64,000 nucleotides of DNA from Saprospiraceae bacterium (GTDB lineage: Bacteria > Bacteroidota > Bacteroidia > Chitinophagales > Saprospiraceae): the NCBI GenBank assembly GCA_025055285.1, contig JANWXM010000011.1, positions 1 to 64,000 of the forward strand, in the 5' to 3' direction. Shown in pieces: positions 9,133 through 17,280 of this stretch. The notes under the pieces were generated by a model. It was not told the origin of the DNA, searched no databases, and worked only from the letters and a program-made list of their open reading frames with translations. The stretch's first letter is position 1, and each line of letters begins with the position of its first letter. The translations under genes were made by a program, and so were the position numbers.

Positions 9133-9885
9133 TTATGCAGTTGCGGGTGCTTGCGCTTGCTCACGCGAGGAGCCGATGGCCAGGCTGTAGATCACGAGAC
9201 CGAAGCCAATTTTATTCACAGCGTCTCCGATGTTATACACCAGGTCCATGTTGCGGACGGAGAGTACATTGCGCAACCAGCCGTCTGTTTCGATGGTCAT
9301 GTAGCCAATGGGATAGATGGCCCAGCCCACCAGCACGAACCACGACAAAGCAGAGAACGCAGCTTGGAGCTTCGGGTCGTTGGAGTTGTTGGCCAACTTG
9401 CGCGCAGAGCCTAGCCACACCTCATAGAGAATGCCAGCATAGCCTAGCGTGGAGATGAATCCCCATAGCACACTGTTTTGACGGTATACCGTCTCGCCCA
9501 GATACCCGGCAATAAGCATCCACAGCGAGAAGAAGACCATCTTCCACAGCAGACCAATTTTGGCGCCAAACGCCCTGAGAATCAGGTAAAACTCCACACA
9601 CATGAGAGGCACTGTCAATACCCAGTCAATGTAGCGGAACTGGGTCGGCGATTGACCAGTCGTCAGCCACACCTCGCGCATGTAGAAGTAGTGGACGGCA
9701 GCGATAAAGGTGATTAACCCCGCTATGAGCATCGAGGTCTTCCACTTGCCCTCTACCCGCTGGCGCTCGAAAAAGAAGAAAATCGAAGCCGCCAGCATGG
9801 ACATGTACCCCGTGAAGAACGTAAAGCCAACGTAATCGTTAGGCGACAGCATAGCGAACAGCAGTAGGTTTGATAAGTAACTCAT
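9133..9885 (-). CDS. Light-driven proton-pumping rhodopsin (proteorhodopsin/xanthorhodopsin type), antenna-capable
   Basis: Seven-helix retinal protein in the inner membrane, predicted to pump protons outward in light. Counting from ATG 9885 (250 aa), helix C reads RYIDWVLTVPLMCVEF. Asp87 is the proton acceptor, Thr91 the middle residue and Glu98 the proton donor (DTE motif). Met95 sits at proteorhodopsin position 105, as in green-absorbing Bacteroidota pumps. His65 matches PR His75. Asp221 and Lys225 ('GDAVNKIGFG') are the counter-ion and retinal Schiff-base lysine. Gly142 in 'LWGFIST' aligns with bacteriorhodopsin Trp138 and xanthorhodopsin Gly156, the opening that lets a carotenoid antenna contact retinal. 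A longer reading up to 10059 would start upstream of the predicted transcription start, so it is unlikely; ATG 9930, preceded by AGGAAGG, is the main alternative. No retinal or carotenoid synthesis gene is in the window. Confidence 0.95.
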   Translation of the reverse strand: MSYLSNLLLFAMLSPNDYVGFTFFTGYMSMLAASIFFFFERQRVEGKWKTSMLIAGLITFIAAVHYFYMREVWLTTGQSPTQFRYIDWVLTVPLMCVEFYLILRAFGAKIGLLWKMVFFSLWMLIAGYLGETVYRQNSVLWGFISTLGYAGILYEVWLGSARKLANNSNDPKLQAAFSALSWFVLVGWAIYPIGYMTIETDGWLRNVLSVRNMDLVYNIGDAVNKIGFGLVIYSLAIGSSREQAQAPATA

Positions 9886-10028
9886 AAGACTGAAAAGTTT
9901 TGATTGATTAACTGCTTTGTATTGAAACATCCTTCCTAACAGATACAGCTTCTTTTTGTTTAATTTTTTTGATGAAAAAGTTGCATTTTTTCGATTTTTT
10001 GTCCACTTTTTCTGCGCAAAAAACTTGC

Positions 10029-10036
10029 TAAAGTTA
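10029..10036 (-). promoter_or_regulatory. Probable promoter of the rhodopsin gene
   Basis: On the minus strand TAACTTTA resembles the Bacteroidota -7 box TAnnTTTG with the last base changed. A TTG lies 20 bases upstream, as expected for the -33 element. The predicted start near 10025 gives a leader of about 95-140 nt, depending on which ATG is used. Confidence 0.5.
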
Positions 10037-10095
10037 TAAAAACTCTCTAGGGTCGCCAACGAGCTAAATTTCGGATATCTTGTACAAGCTTCTCT

Positions 10096-10103
10096 TACCT
10101 TTG
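10096..10103 (+). promoter_or_regulatory. Probable promoter (-7 box) of the ABC ATPase gene
   Basis: TACCTTTG matches the Bacteroidota -7 consensus exactly. The implied transcription start is about 23 bases before ATG 10130. It stands back to back with the rhodopsin promoter, 60 bp away. Confidence 0.6.
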
Positions 10104-10129
10104 CCCTTACCTATTCACATGAAGGCAGT

Positions 10130-11038
10130 ATGATTCTTTCAGTTCAAAATGTCGTTAAGCGTTACGACAGACATCTTGCTGTAGATCGAGTGAGCTTCGA
10201 CGTGCCGAAGGGCAGTATTTTTGGTTTGCTAGGCCCTAATGGTGCGGGCAAGACTTCTCTCATTCGGATGATTACTACCATTACTGGGCCTGATGAAGGG
10301 ATTATCTTATTCGATGGCCGGCCGCTCGACGAACACTCGCCAAACCAGATTGGCTACATGCCCGAAGAGCGCGGTCTTTATAAAAAGATGAAAGTAGGCG
10401 AGCACCTTCTTTATTTAGCCCAGCTCAAGGGACTGTCATCGGCCCAGGCGCGGCGCGAAATCTACTTCTGGTTAGATAAGTTCGATATCCGCAATTGGTG
10501 GAACAAGAAGGTAGAAGAACTCTCCAAGGGCATGCAGCAAAAAATTCAATTTATTGCCACCGTTGTGCATCGCCCCAAACTCCTCATCTTGGACGAGCCC
10601 TTTAGTGGGCTCGACCCGATCAATACCAATCTTATCAAAGATGAAATTCGTCAATTGAACGCCGACGGCATTAGCATCATCTTTAGCACTCATCGCATGG
10701 AACAAGTGGAAGAGATGTGCGATCATATTGTGCTCATCAATCGAGGACGAAACGTTTTATACGGAGAAGTGAAGGCTATAAAAAATAAATTTAAGCAAAA
10801 TCTCTTCCGAATTGAAACTTCAGATCCATTGCCGAGCAATTTTGCCGAATATTTTCGTGTAATTAGCCAATTGAACGGTGCTACAACTGTGCAACTCAGC
10901 GAAGAGGAAAGCCGGAGCAATGCCTTGCTGCGCTACCTCATCGAACACAACATTCACATCACCCGCTTTGAGGAGATCTTGCCTACTTTCAACGAGATCT
11001 TCATCCGACGCGTCGAAGAAACCCAAGCAACTGCCTAA
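10130..11038 (+). CDS. ABC transporter ATP-binding subunit
   Basis: Cytoplasmic ATPase of an ABC-2/NatA-type exporter, 302 aa. Visible motifs are Walker A (GPNGAGKTS, about residues 38-46), signature LSKGMQQKI, Walker B with D-loop (LLILDEPFSGLDP) and the H-loop (IFSTHRMEQ). The C-terminal 80 residues look like the accessory domain common in this subfamily (DUF4162-like). No permease gene is adjacent: the next gene is an S41 protease about 95 bp away in the same direction. Substrate and partner therefore cannot be named from the window. It has its own promoter, divergent from the rhodopsin gene. Confidence 0.9.
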   Translation: MILSVQNVVKRYDRHLAVDRVSFDVPKGSIFGLLGPNGAGKTSLIRMITTITGPDEGIILFDGRPLDEHSPNQIGYMPEERGLYKKMKVGEHLLYLAQLKGLSSAQARREIYFWLDKFDIRNWWNKKVEELSKGMQQKIQFIATVVHRPKLLILDEPFSGLDPINTNLIKDEIRQLNADGISIIFSTHRMEQVEEMCDHIVLINRGRNVLYGEVKAIKNKFKQNLFRIETSDPLPSNFAEYFRVISQLNGATTVQLSEEESRSNALLRYLIEHNIHITRFEEILPTFNEIFIRRVEETQATA

Positions 11039-11133
11039 ATAACTCCATTTTATGGAAGCGCCTTTGGCGCCCGGCGCACCCGACGCTAGTGCCGAGAACC
11101 TTTGTATTTGAAAAACTACAAAATGCTGAATAT

Positions 11134-12771
11134 ATGTTTCGAAAAGTATTTTTCTTAATTTTCTGCCTTTTTGCCTTTTTTTTATTGGCTTTTAAGCGAT
11201 TTGAAGACAACAAGTACTTTGAAATCATCAAAAATCTTGAAATATTCACCAACGCGTACAAAGAAATTAATCACTCCTATGTAGACGAGTTAGAACCCGG
11301 TAAACTCATGCGCGTATGCCTAGATGCGATGGTCGGAAGCCTCGACCCATTCACCAACTACATCTCCGAAACGGACATAGAAGGTTATCGCTATCTTTAC
11401 GATGGCCGCTACAATGCCGTGGGCCTGGAGGCTAAAAAAATGGGAGATTGGGTTGTGGTAACTGAGTTGCTCGAAGACAGCCCAGCGCATAAGGCTGGCC
11501 TTAGAGTAGGAGACGTCATAACGAGCGTCAGCGGACAGAATGCCAAAGGCCGCAGCGCAGAAGACGTGATGGCCTTTTTGCGCGGTGTGCAGGGAACGAA
11601 AATAGACCTGACGGTGCGTCGCCCTGGAGAAGAAAAAGAATTGCGCCTAACTATAGAGCGCGCTGAAATCGAAGCGAAAAACGTGCCTCATAGCGGTTTT
11701 GTCGCTTCAGAGATCGGCTACATCCATTTGACGACCTTTACTCAGAATGCCGGGCGCAATGTGGCAGATGCATTGAAGAAGTTAAAAGAGCAGAACCCAC
11801 AAATGCAGGGCGTTATCCTTGACTTACGCGACAACGGCGGTGGCCTGCTCAATGAAGCGGTCAACGTAGCGAATGTCTTCTTACCGCGCGGCGAGTTCAT
11901 CACCGCCATGCGAGGCAAGGTGCCTGAATGGGATCGCAGCTTTAGCACAACACTTAACCCCGTAGATGAAAAAATACCGGTGGTTGTGCTTATCAACAAG
12001 CGCAGCGCTTCGGCAAGTGAGATCGTCTCGGGAGCCTTGCAAGATTTAGATCGCGCCGTGCTCATCGGGCAGCGCAGTTACGGCAAAGGGCTTGTGCAAA
12101 ACACGCGCGACATCGGCTATAACGCCAAGCTCAAGTTAACCACAGCCAAATACTATATCCCGTCGGGCCGCTGCATTCAGTCCGTGCGCTATCGCAATGG
12201 CGAGCCCGTAGACATCCCTGATGCTGAACGCGCCGTTTTCCGCACTCGCAACGGTCGCCCCGTGCTTGATGGCGGCGGCATAACACCCGACATCGTCCTG
12301 CCCGCCGATACAGCTTCAGGGCTGGTGCGCGCCCTTTTAGACCAAAACGTCATCTTTGACTACGTCACCGAGTGGATGCTTAAACATCCTAATGCAGTGG
12401 ACTCCATCGAAACATTTGTCTTTCAAGACTGGGACGATTTCCAGCAGTTCGTCCGGCGCCGGCAATTCACGTACGAAACGGAATCGGAGAAAAAATTACG
12501 GGAATTAGCAACTCTAAGCGCAGCCGAAGGCTTCGCGCTACAGGCAGAGATTCAGGCGCTTGAGCGCAAAATAAAAATGGAACGCAGCGGCGAAATGGCT
12601 CGAAATCGCACCTCTATAGTGCGCCGAATTGAGGAAGAAATCGTTGGTCGCATCTACTTCCAAGGCGGTAAGGTGCGCAAGCGCCTTAAGAATGATCCGG
12701 AAGTAGAAGAAGCCATAAAAATCTTGCGCGATCCTGAACGCTATCGAGCAGTGTTGACCAAAAGGGGATAG
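11134..12771 (+). CDS. S41 family C-terminal processing peptidase (CtpA-like)
   Basis: Periplasmic serine protease anchored by one N-terminal membrane segment (about residues 4-20, counting from ATG 11134; 545 aa). A PDZ domain covers about 95-175 ('SPAHKAGLRVGDVI'), followed by the S41 catalytic domain. The Ser-Lys dyad is in 'RSASASEIVSGAL' (Ser about 295) and 'SYGKGLVQ' (Lys about 318), with the 'ILDLRDNGGG' motif between the domains. Enzymes of this family trim C-termini of exported or envelope proteins. A charged, partly coiled C-terminal extension of about 130 aa follows, as is usual in Bacteroidota. A GTG at 11089 would extend the N-terminus by 15 residues but adds nothing signal-like, so ATG 11134 is preferred. 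The next gene follows after 30 bp. Confidence 0.93.
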   Translation: MFRKVFFLIFCLFAFFLLAFKRFEDNKYFEIIKNLEIFTNAYKEINHSYVDELEPGKLMRVCLDAMVGSLDPFTNYISETDIEGYRYLYDGRYNAVGLEAKKMGDWVVVTELLEDSPAHKAGLRVGDVITSVSGQNAKGRSAEDVMAFLRGVQGTKIDLTVRRPGEEKELRLTIERAEIEAKNVPHSGFVASEIGYIHLTTFTQNAGRNVADALKKLKEQNPQMQGVILDLRDNGGGLLNEAVNVANVFLPRGEFITAMRGKVPEWDRSFSTTLNPVDEKIPVVVLINKRSASASEIVSGALQDLDRAVLIGQRSYGKGLVQNTRDIGYNAKLKLTTAKYYIPSGRCIQSVRYRNGEPVDIPDAERAVFRTRNGRPVLDGGGITPDIVLPADTASGLVRALLDQNVIFDYVTEWMLKHPNAVDSIETFVFQDWDDFQQFVRRRQFTYETESEKKLRELATLSAAEGFALQAEIQALERKIKMERSGEMARNRTSIVRRIEEEIVGRIYFQGGKVRKRLKNDPEVEEAIKILRDPERYRAVLTKRG

Positions 12772-12801
12772 ACTACCGGCGGAAACTGATGCGACTTAGT
12801 T

Positions 12802-13488
12802 ATGGTGCTCGCGCGTATTCAAGAAGCCATTGACGAGTATATACGATGGCTAGAAAGTTTGACTACGCACCCTTACGACTACGAGTGGGAGGTCATTCAA
12901 CAGTTTCAACGGCATTGGAATCCTCACAGCGTTGACCCCGTGGCCATGTTTGACCGGTGCCTCCAAAATAGCCGCACTCGCCGCCTCTGGCAAGAGGGCC
13001 GGTGGCAGCCCAAGCGCCTTATGCTTCTGTTTTGGCAAACAGACCCCCTAACTACAAAAACGCTTTTCGAAGACCTCTTCGACGAAACGCGCGACCTCGA
13101 GGCCCGCATTGGCCGATTCCTCTTCGGATGCGATACCCTGTTAGCCGAATACAAACAGGCTCACCCTACTAGCGTAGAAAACAACCATTATCACGACGAC
13201 TACCGGATGATTGCCCTCTACCTAAGCTGCCGATATCCAGAGCGATACGGCTTTTATGCATTCGATACTTTCGTTGGCGCCCTACGCGCCCTTGAAGCCC
13301 GCAACGTGCCTCAGCATCACGACCTCGGACGCTACTTCAAGGTGTTGCGCACCTTGATGAATTTTCTGGACAAACAGCCTGCTATTGCCGCCCATTTCGA
13401 GCGTTTGCTTCATCCTCAACGCTGCTATGTAGGCCGAGCCCTCCAACAAGCTGCCGACTTCTGCCGCTTTGTCGCTCTCTCCAGTTAG
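12802..13488 (+). CDS. Conserved hypothetical protein, possibly the stand-alone N-terminal domain of an AAA/McrB-like protein
   Basis: 228 aa, soluble, no signal peptide. It is rich in aromatic and charged residues, with a recognisable core '[17 protein letters not shown]', then '[13 protein letters not shown]' and '[14 protein letters not shown]'. From memory, similar sequence forms the N-terminal part of McrB-like AAA ATPases in Bacteroidota, but no ATPase domain follows here. This relation is inference. It lies 30 bp behind the S41 protease gene, so they are probably co-transcribed. Its stop codon overlaps the stop codon of the convergent glycosyltransferase in the four bases TTAG (13485-13488). 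No function is assigned. Confidence 0.75.
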   Translation: MVLARIQEAIDEYIRWLESLTTHPYDYEWEVIQQFQRHWNPHSVDPVAMFDRCLQNSRTRRLWQEGRWQPKRLMLLFWQTDPLTTKTLFEDLFDETRDLEARIGRFLFGCDTLLAEYKQAHPTSVENNHYHDDYRMIALYLSCRYPERYGFYAFDTFVGALRALEARNVPQHHDLGRYFKVLRTLMNFLDKQPAIAAHFERLLHPQRCYVGRALQQAADFCRFVALSS

Positions 13489-14204
13489 CGCGCCCAAATA
13501 TTGTATTTTAAAATGCAATATATAGCGCGAAAACCATCGCGCCAACCGATCTTCTTGCCTTCAGCATATGAGCGTCCGTAATAAGAAATACCTACTTCGT
13601 AAATGCGCACATTAGGTACGCGACTCACCTTGGCCGTGACCTCAGGCTCAAAGCCAAAGCGCTTTTCGCGAAGATCCAGGCTCTTTAAAATGTCGGCCCG
13701 AAACAACTTGTAACAGGTTTCCATGTCGGTCAAATTGAGGTTGGTAAACATATTGGACAGAAAGGTTAAAAACTTGTTGCCAATGCTGTGCCAAAAGAAA
13801 AGGATGCGGTGAGGGCGTCCTCCCATAAAGCGAGAGCCGTAAACTACGTCTGCATGACCGTCCAGTACAGGTTTGAGTAAAATCACATATTCGGCTGGGT
13901 CATATTCCAAGTCAGCGTCTTGAATAACGATGTAATCTCCGCTGGCATGCCGAATGCCGGTGTGAAGAGCCGCACCCTTTCCCTGATTAACGCTGTGCTC
14001 GAAGTAGCGAATGTTCATCTCTGGATTAGCCTCCATATAGCGCCGTATGGCACCTCCCGTATCGTCGGTAGAGCAATCGTTCGTGATAATGATTTCCTTT
14101 TGCATTCCATCCGGAAGAGCCGCTGCCTTTATCTTGTCTAAAATTAGGTGAATGGTGCGTTCTTCGTTGTAGGCGGGTATAACGATAGATAGGGTCTTTG
14201 CCAT
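13485..14204 (-). CDS. Family 2 glycosyltransferase (dolichyl/undecaprenyl-phosphate sugar synthase type)
   Basis: GT-A fold glycosyltransferase, 239 aa from ATG 14204. The N-terminus is '[14 protein letters not shown]'. The metal-binding DXD is in '[11 protein letters not shown]', followed by '[10 protein letters not shown]' and '[11 protein letters not shown]', a pattern typical of DPM1-like synthases that load a sugar onto a polyprenyl phosphate. A membrane-associated cytoplasmic enzyme serving glycan or lipoprotein glycosylation is inferred; donor and acceptor are unknown. The frame stays open for 40 codons upstream, but that extension is not GT-like, and a promoter box lies inside it, so ATG 14204 is the start. 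Confidence 0.92.
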   Translation of the reverse strand: MAKTLSIVIPAYNEERTIHLILDKIKAAALPDGMQKEIIITNDCSTDDTGGAIRRYMEANPEMNIRYFEHSVNQGKGAALHTGIRHASGDYIVIQDADLEYDPAEYVILLKPVLDGHADVVYGSRFMGGRPHRILFFWHSIGNKFLTFLSNMFTNLNLTDMETCYKLFRADILKSLDLREKRFGFEPEVTAKVSRVPNVRIYEVGISYYGRSYAEGKKIGWRDGFRAIYCILKYNIWAR

Positions 14205-14230
14205 GAGTTGTGCACAAATGTTTTGGCCGG

Positions 14231-14238
14231 CAAAGGTA
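14231..14238 (-). promoter_or_regulatory. Probable promoter (-7 box) of the GT2 gene
   Basis: The minus strand reads TACCTTTG, an exact match to the Bacteroidota -7 consensus. The implied leader is about 24 nt before ATG 14204. It also decides the start codon, since the longer reading begins upstream of it. Confidence 0.6.
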
Positions 14239-14650
14239 AGTCGAACCCATTGATGCCTCAGCACCGAGCACTTGTGTTGATTACGACCGAACTGCCCAGC
14301 CAGAAGCCAACTGGTGCCTGCCAAAGTGCTAGGGAAGAAAAAAGCGTAGAGAGCCCGGTGTAAAAATCAACTGGCGTCTCTGCGACTGAGGTCATGCGTC
14401 AAGAAGCACTGCTTTGCTAAAGGAGATAACCCTTTTGCCCCCCAGGGTAAAGGGCCGCACTACGGCAAAAACAGCCTGCTTTAAATCAGTTGCCCCTCGA
14501 GCTATACACCGGCACAACACCTCAAGTCATCTCTTTCGAGAAATTTAACACAAGAGATCAGATTTTTGGAAAAATTTTTGATGCGCTCTTTCGTTAACGG
14601 AAGCAAAATCCTGAATAGACAACCAATCCAGATCTAATAACACAGAGACA
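14239..14650. other. Spacer between the GT2 gene and a small open frame
   Basis: About 410 bp with no convincing gene. A possible weak hairpin with CCCTTT/AAAGGG arms lies near 14430-14452. Otherwise nothing is recognised. Confidence 0.5.
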
Positions 14651-14821
14651 ATGGCAGCGCGTTTTTATAAATTCTATCGGATTTGGCGAATTTCTAAGCG
14701 TTTGGCCCTGGCCTACTTGCTCCGCAGTATGAGGCGCCAGGCAAAGGAGCTGCTCCCGGCCGACGAATGGAATCGGAACTGGCTAGGAGAGGAGATGCGT
14801 CCTTACAATAGCCTCCAGTAA
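14651..14821 (+). CDS. Small basic hypothetical protein (56 aa)
   Basis: ATG at 14651 to TAA at 14819-14821. The N-terminal half is strongly basic and aromatic (MAARFYKFYRIWRISKR), then 'LALAYLLRSMRRQ' could form an amphipathic helix, and the tail is acidic (PADEWNRN...GEEM). The composition looks protein-like and the frame lies alone in a 0.8-kb gap. No family is recognised. It could be a small membrane-surface peptide or a chance frame. Confidence 0.35.
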   Translation: MAARFYKFYRIWRISKRLALAYLLRSMRRQAKELLPADEWNRNWLGEEMRPYNSLQ

Positions 14822-15000
14822 GGTATCCGGTTGTGCGGGCGAAAGGCCTACCCAGGCATGCCTCTCGTATCGTTGAAGTGCGTTAGGTATGCGGCTAGAG
14901 TGTCGTACCTTTTAGTCGTAAAAAGATCGCATTGTTTCGGCAAATGGTAGATGTTTGCAGCACGCCGAGGTGTTCTAAAGGCTCGGTTGGCTGCAAGGCT

Positions 15001-16086
15001 ATGAGATTCCTTCTGAAGAGTATTCCTTCCTTAAGAGTGCGCGGGCTGCGATTTTTTGTGGGAGCAAGCATGGCATGGGTATTGACTGCTTGTCAGCGCT
15101 CTGCAGAAGATCAGGGGCGTCCGGCTCGCTCTTCTTATGAACTGGCTGCTGTAGATGGCTATGTAGTACGGGCATGCCCATTAGACGCGGAGTTAACGGC
15201 CGTCGGCTCTCTATTAGCCGCGGAAGAAACGGTGCTTTACCCTGAGGTGGCAGGGCGGGTGGTCAAATTGTACTTGCCGGAGGGCAGGCCTGTACGGCGC
15301 GGAGAGCTGTTGGTCAAGCTCTTCGACGGCGATTTACAGGCGCAGATGAAACGCCTTGATGCTCAACTGCAGCAAGCCCGCTTGACAGAACAACGCTTAA
15401 GCGAATTGCTCAAGGTAAAGGGCATCAGTCAGCAGGAATATGATGCTGCTGCGCTGCAGTTGCGCATTCTAGAGAGCGACATAGAGCTGACGCGCGCCCA
15501 AGTACAAAAGACTGAAATTCGCGCTCCCTACGATGGTGTCCTAGGATTGCGCCAGATAAGCCTAGGCGCTTATGTCTCGCCTTCAACACCTGTTGCTACG
15601 TTGCGAGCTTTGTATCCGCTGCGCCTAGACTTTTCCGTGCCTGAGGCATTTGCTTCGCTAATTCGTCCGGGTCAGCGCGTAATGTTTCGCGTGCAAGGTC
15701 GCGAAGAGACATATTCGGCCTCAGTCGTCGCTTACGAGCCAGCGGTTAGTGCCGAGGGCCGCACCCTCAAGGTGCGCGCTCAAGTGCTCGGAACGGGTCA
15801 AACACAGCTTACGCCCGGGATGTTTGCCGAGGTTCGATTGAAATTGCAAACTCGAAAGGACGCCTTGCTGATTCCCAATCAGGCGATCGTGCCTAAATCG
15901 CGAGACAAGATCGTCTTCGTCAGTCGAAACGGTCGAGCGGTACCCGTCACTATTCGCACGGGTATTCGCCAGGCAGATAAGATTGAGGTTCTCGAAGGGC
16001 TTCGAGCCGGAGACACTATTGCCGTCACAGGAACGCTGTTTCTTCGCCCAAACGCCCCGCTCCGATTCGGCCGATGGGTTGAGTAG
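15001..16086 (+). CDS. RND-type efflux periplasmic adaptor lipoprotein (HlyD/MFP family)
   Basis: 361 aa from ATG 15001, with a lipobox VLTAC (Cys31), so it is predicted to be a lipoprotein. A membrane-fusion-protein layout follows: a lipoyl half-motif ('VAGRVVKLYLPEGRPVRRGELLVKL'-like region, about residues 75-100), an alpha-helical hairpin (about 105-160), the second lipoyl half ('IRAPYDGVLG'-like: EIRAPYDGVLGLRQ), a beta-barrel domain and a membrane-proximal domain ending near 'GDTIAVTGTLFLRPNAPLRFG'. Such adaptors link an inner-membrane RND pump to an outer-membrane TolC channel. Neither partner is adjacent; the next gene is a glucosaminidase. An upstream GTG/TTG extension would bury the signal peptide, so ATG 15001 is preferred. 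Confidence 0.88.
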   Translation: MRFLLKSIPSLRVRGLRFFVGASMAWVLTACQRSAEDQGRPARSSYELAAVDGYVVRACPLDAELTAVGSLLAAEETVLYPEVAGRVVKLYLPEGRPVRRGELLVKLFDGDLQAQMKRLDAQLQQARLTEQRLSELLKVKGISQQEYDAAALQLRILESDIELTRAQVQKTEIRAPYDGVLGLRQISLGAYVSPSTPVATLRALYPLRLDFSVPEAFASLIRPGQRVMFRVQGREETYSASVVAYEPAVSAEGRTLKVRAQVLGTGQTQLTPGMFAEVRLKLQTRKDALLIPNQAIVPKSRDKIVFVSRNGRAVPVTIRTGIRQADKIEVLEGLRAGDTIAVTGTLFLRPNAPLRFGRWVE

Positions 16087-16282
16087 AAGGGCATATTTAT
16101 TTTTAAAACTTTTTATTTTAAAAGTAGGAAACTTCCGATCTTTGCTGACAGATTCGGCAAAGATCAAGAAGACTGCTCGTAGTCTGATCTATTCTTAAAC
16201 AGCTTAATATCAATTTATTCCTAGAGTACCCATTTGAATCGGGTTCAATATTTTAAACTAAAATGTTTTAAAATGACAAGTC

Positions 16283-17275
16283 ATGGGAAAAGTGAAATGG
16301 CTGGCCAGTGGGGAGGGAAAACTTCCGCCCGGAGGGACAGGCAATCAGTCGCGGGCACAAAGTGCTCGGCGCGCATACACCCTGGCGAGGGAATCTGCAC
16401 CACTAGGAACGAGTTTCGACATTAGGACGCTGTTGAATGTTCGGCTCAAGCGCCTTTGGGTCGCAATAAAATACCGTTGGTACCTCTTTCGACAACTTCT
16501 GGGCGGAGGAAAATCGCTAATAAAAGCGGCCATTCTCGCGGTAGTGGGTTACGTTGCGCTTTCCGATGGCGATCAGCCTGCGGAATCGGTCGTTGCTTAT
16601 CCTGAGCACCAACCCGTCGCCTGGCAGCAAGAGACAAATGCGATGCCTGAGCCTGCGGTGCCTCTGACAGAGGTCGCTCCTGCACCAGGCACGGCGGGCA
16701 GTGCAGGTGGCCGCGAAGCATTGCTTCGCGAACCTCCGTCCACTACGTCTGGTAAACCTGGCGCATCGCCATCGAGTACAGCGGCTAAAGAGTCTGCTTC
16801 GCCGGCGCCTACTGAAATAAAAAGTAACGACGACGCGCTAGCACAGCGGTATATCGAGCGTTTCTCGAGAATCGCCATTCATGAGATGCACAAGTATGGC
16901 GTGCCCGCTAGCATCACTTTAGCCCAGGGACTCATAGAGAGCCGCTGTGGAACTAGCCCGCTGGCTGTTAAAAACAACAACCATTTCGGCATCAAGTGTT
17001 TTTCTAAAAATTGCTCACCCGGCCACTGCACCAACATGGAAGACGACCATCACAAGGACTTTTTCCGCAAGTACAATACTGCCTGGGAGAGTTGGCGAGC
17101 GCACAGTATTCTGATCTCTACTGGGCGATACGCTCGCCTAAAGCGGCATGGAAGAGATTATCGCGCATGGGCCAAAGGGTTGGAAAGCCTAGGCTATGCC
17201 ACCGATCAAAATTATGCAGAAAAACTCATCCGCACAATCGAACGATATAATTTACAACGTTTTGACAAACAGTAA
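16283..17275 (+). CDS. Membrane-anchored glucosaminidase (GH73-like) peptidoglycan hydrolase
   Basis: 330 aa. After a basic N-terminal part there is one membrane segment (about residues 79-94), then a low-complexity Pro/Ala/Thr/Ser linker (about 95-180), then a GH73/FlgJ-like glucosaminidase domain (about 190-330). The domain begins 'AIHEMHKYGVPASITLAQ', has the catalytic Glu219 in 'LIESRCGTS', and contains 'KNNNHFGIKC' and 'LGYATDQNYAEKLI'. It would cut the glycan strand of peptidoglycan in the periplasm. The start is uncertain: ATG 16283 gives 78 residues before the membrane segment, longer than usual, and a later start is possible. The truncated mfd gene ends 5 bp downstream on the opposite strand. 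Confidence 0.85.
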   Translation: MGKVKWLASGEGKLPPGGTGNQSRAQSARRAYTLARESAPLGTSFDIRTLLNVRLKRLWVAIKYRWYLFRQLLGGGKSLIKAAILAVVGYVALSDGDQPAESVVAYPEHQPVAWQQETNAMPEPAVPLTEVAPAPGTAGSAGGREALLREPPSTTSGKPGASPSSTAAKESASPAPTEIKSNDDALAQRYIERFSRIAIHEMHKYGVPASITLAQGLIESRCGTSPLAVKNNNHFGIKCFSKNCSPGHCTNMEDDHHKDFFRKYNTAWESWRAHSILISTGRYARLKRHGRDYRAWAKGLESLGYATDQNYAEKLIRTIERYNLQRFDKQ

Positions 17276-17280
17276 AATTC

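Noticed and set aside
8788..9414. 208-aa plus-strand open frame across the LamG gene end and the rhodopsin gene
   Set aside because: It overlaps two well-supported genes in other frames and has an arginine/histidine/cysteine-rich random composition.
9886..10059. Longer N-terminus for the rhodopsin starting at 10059
   Set aside because: The added 58 residues are lysine-rich and unlike any rhodopsin, and the predicted promoter (10029-10036) lies within that stretch.
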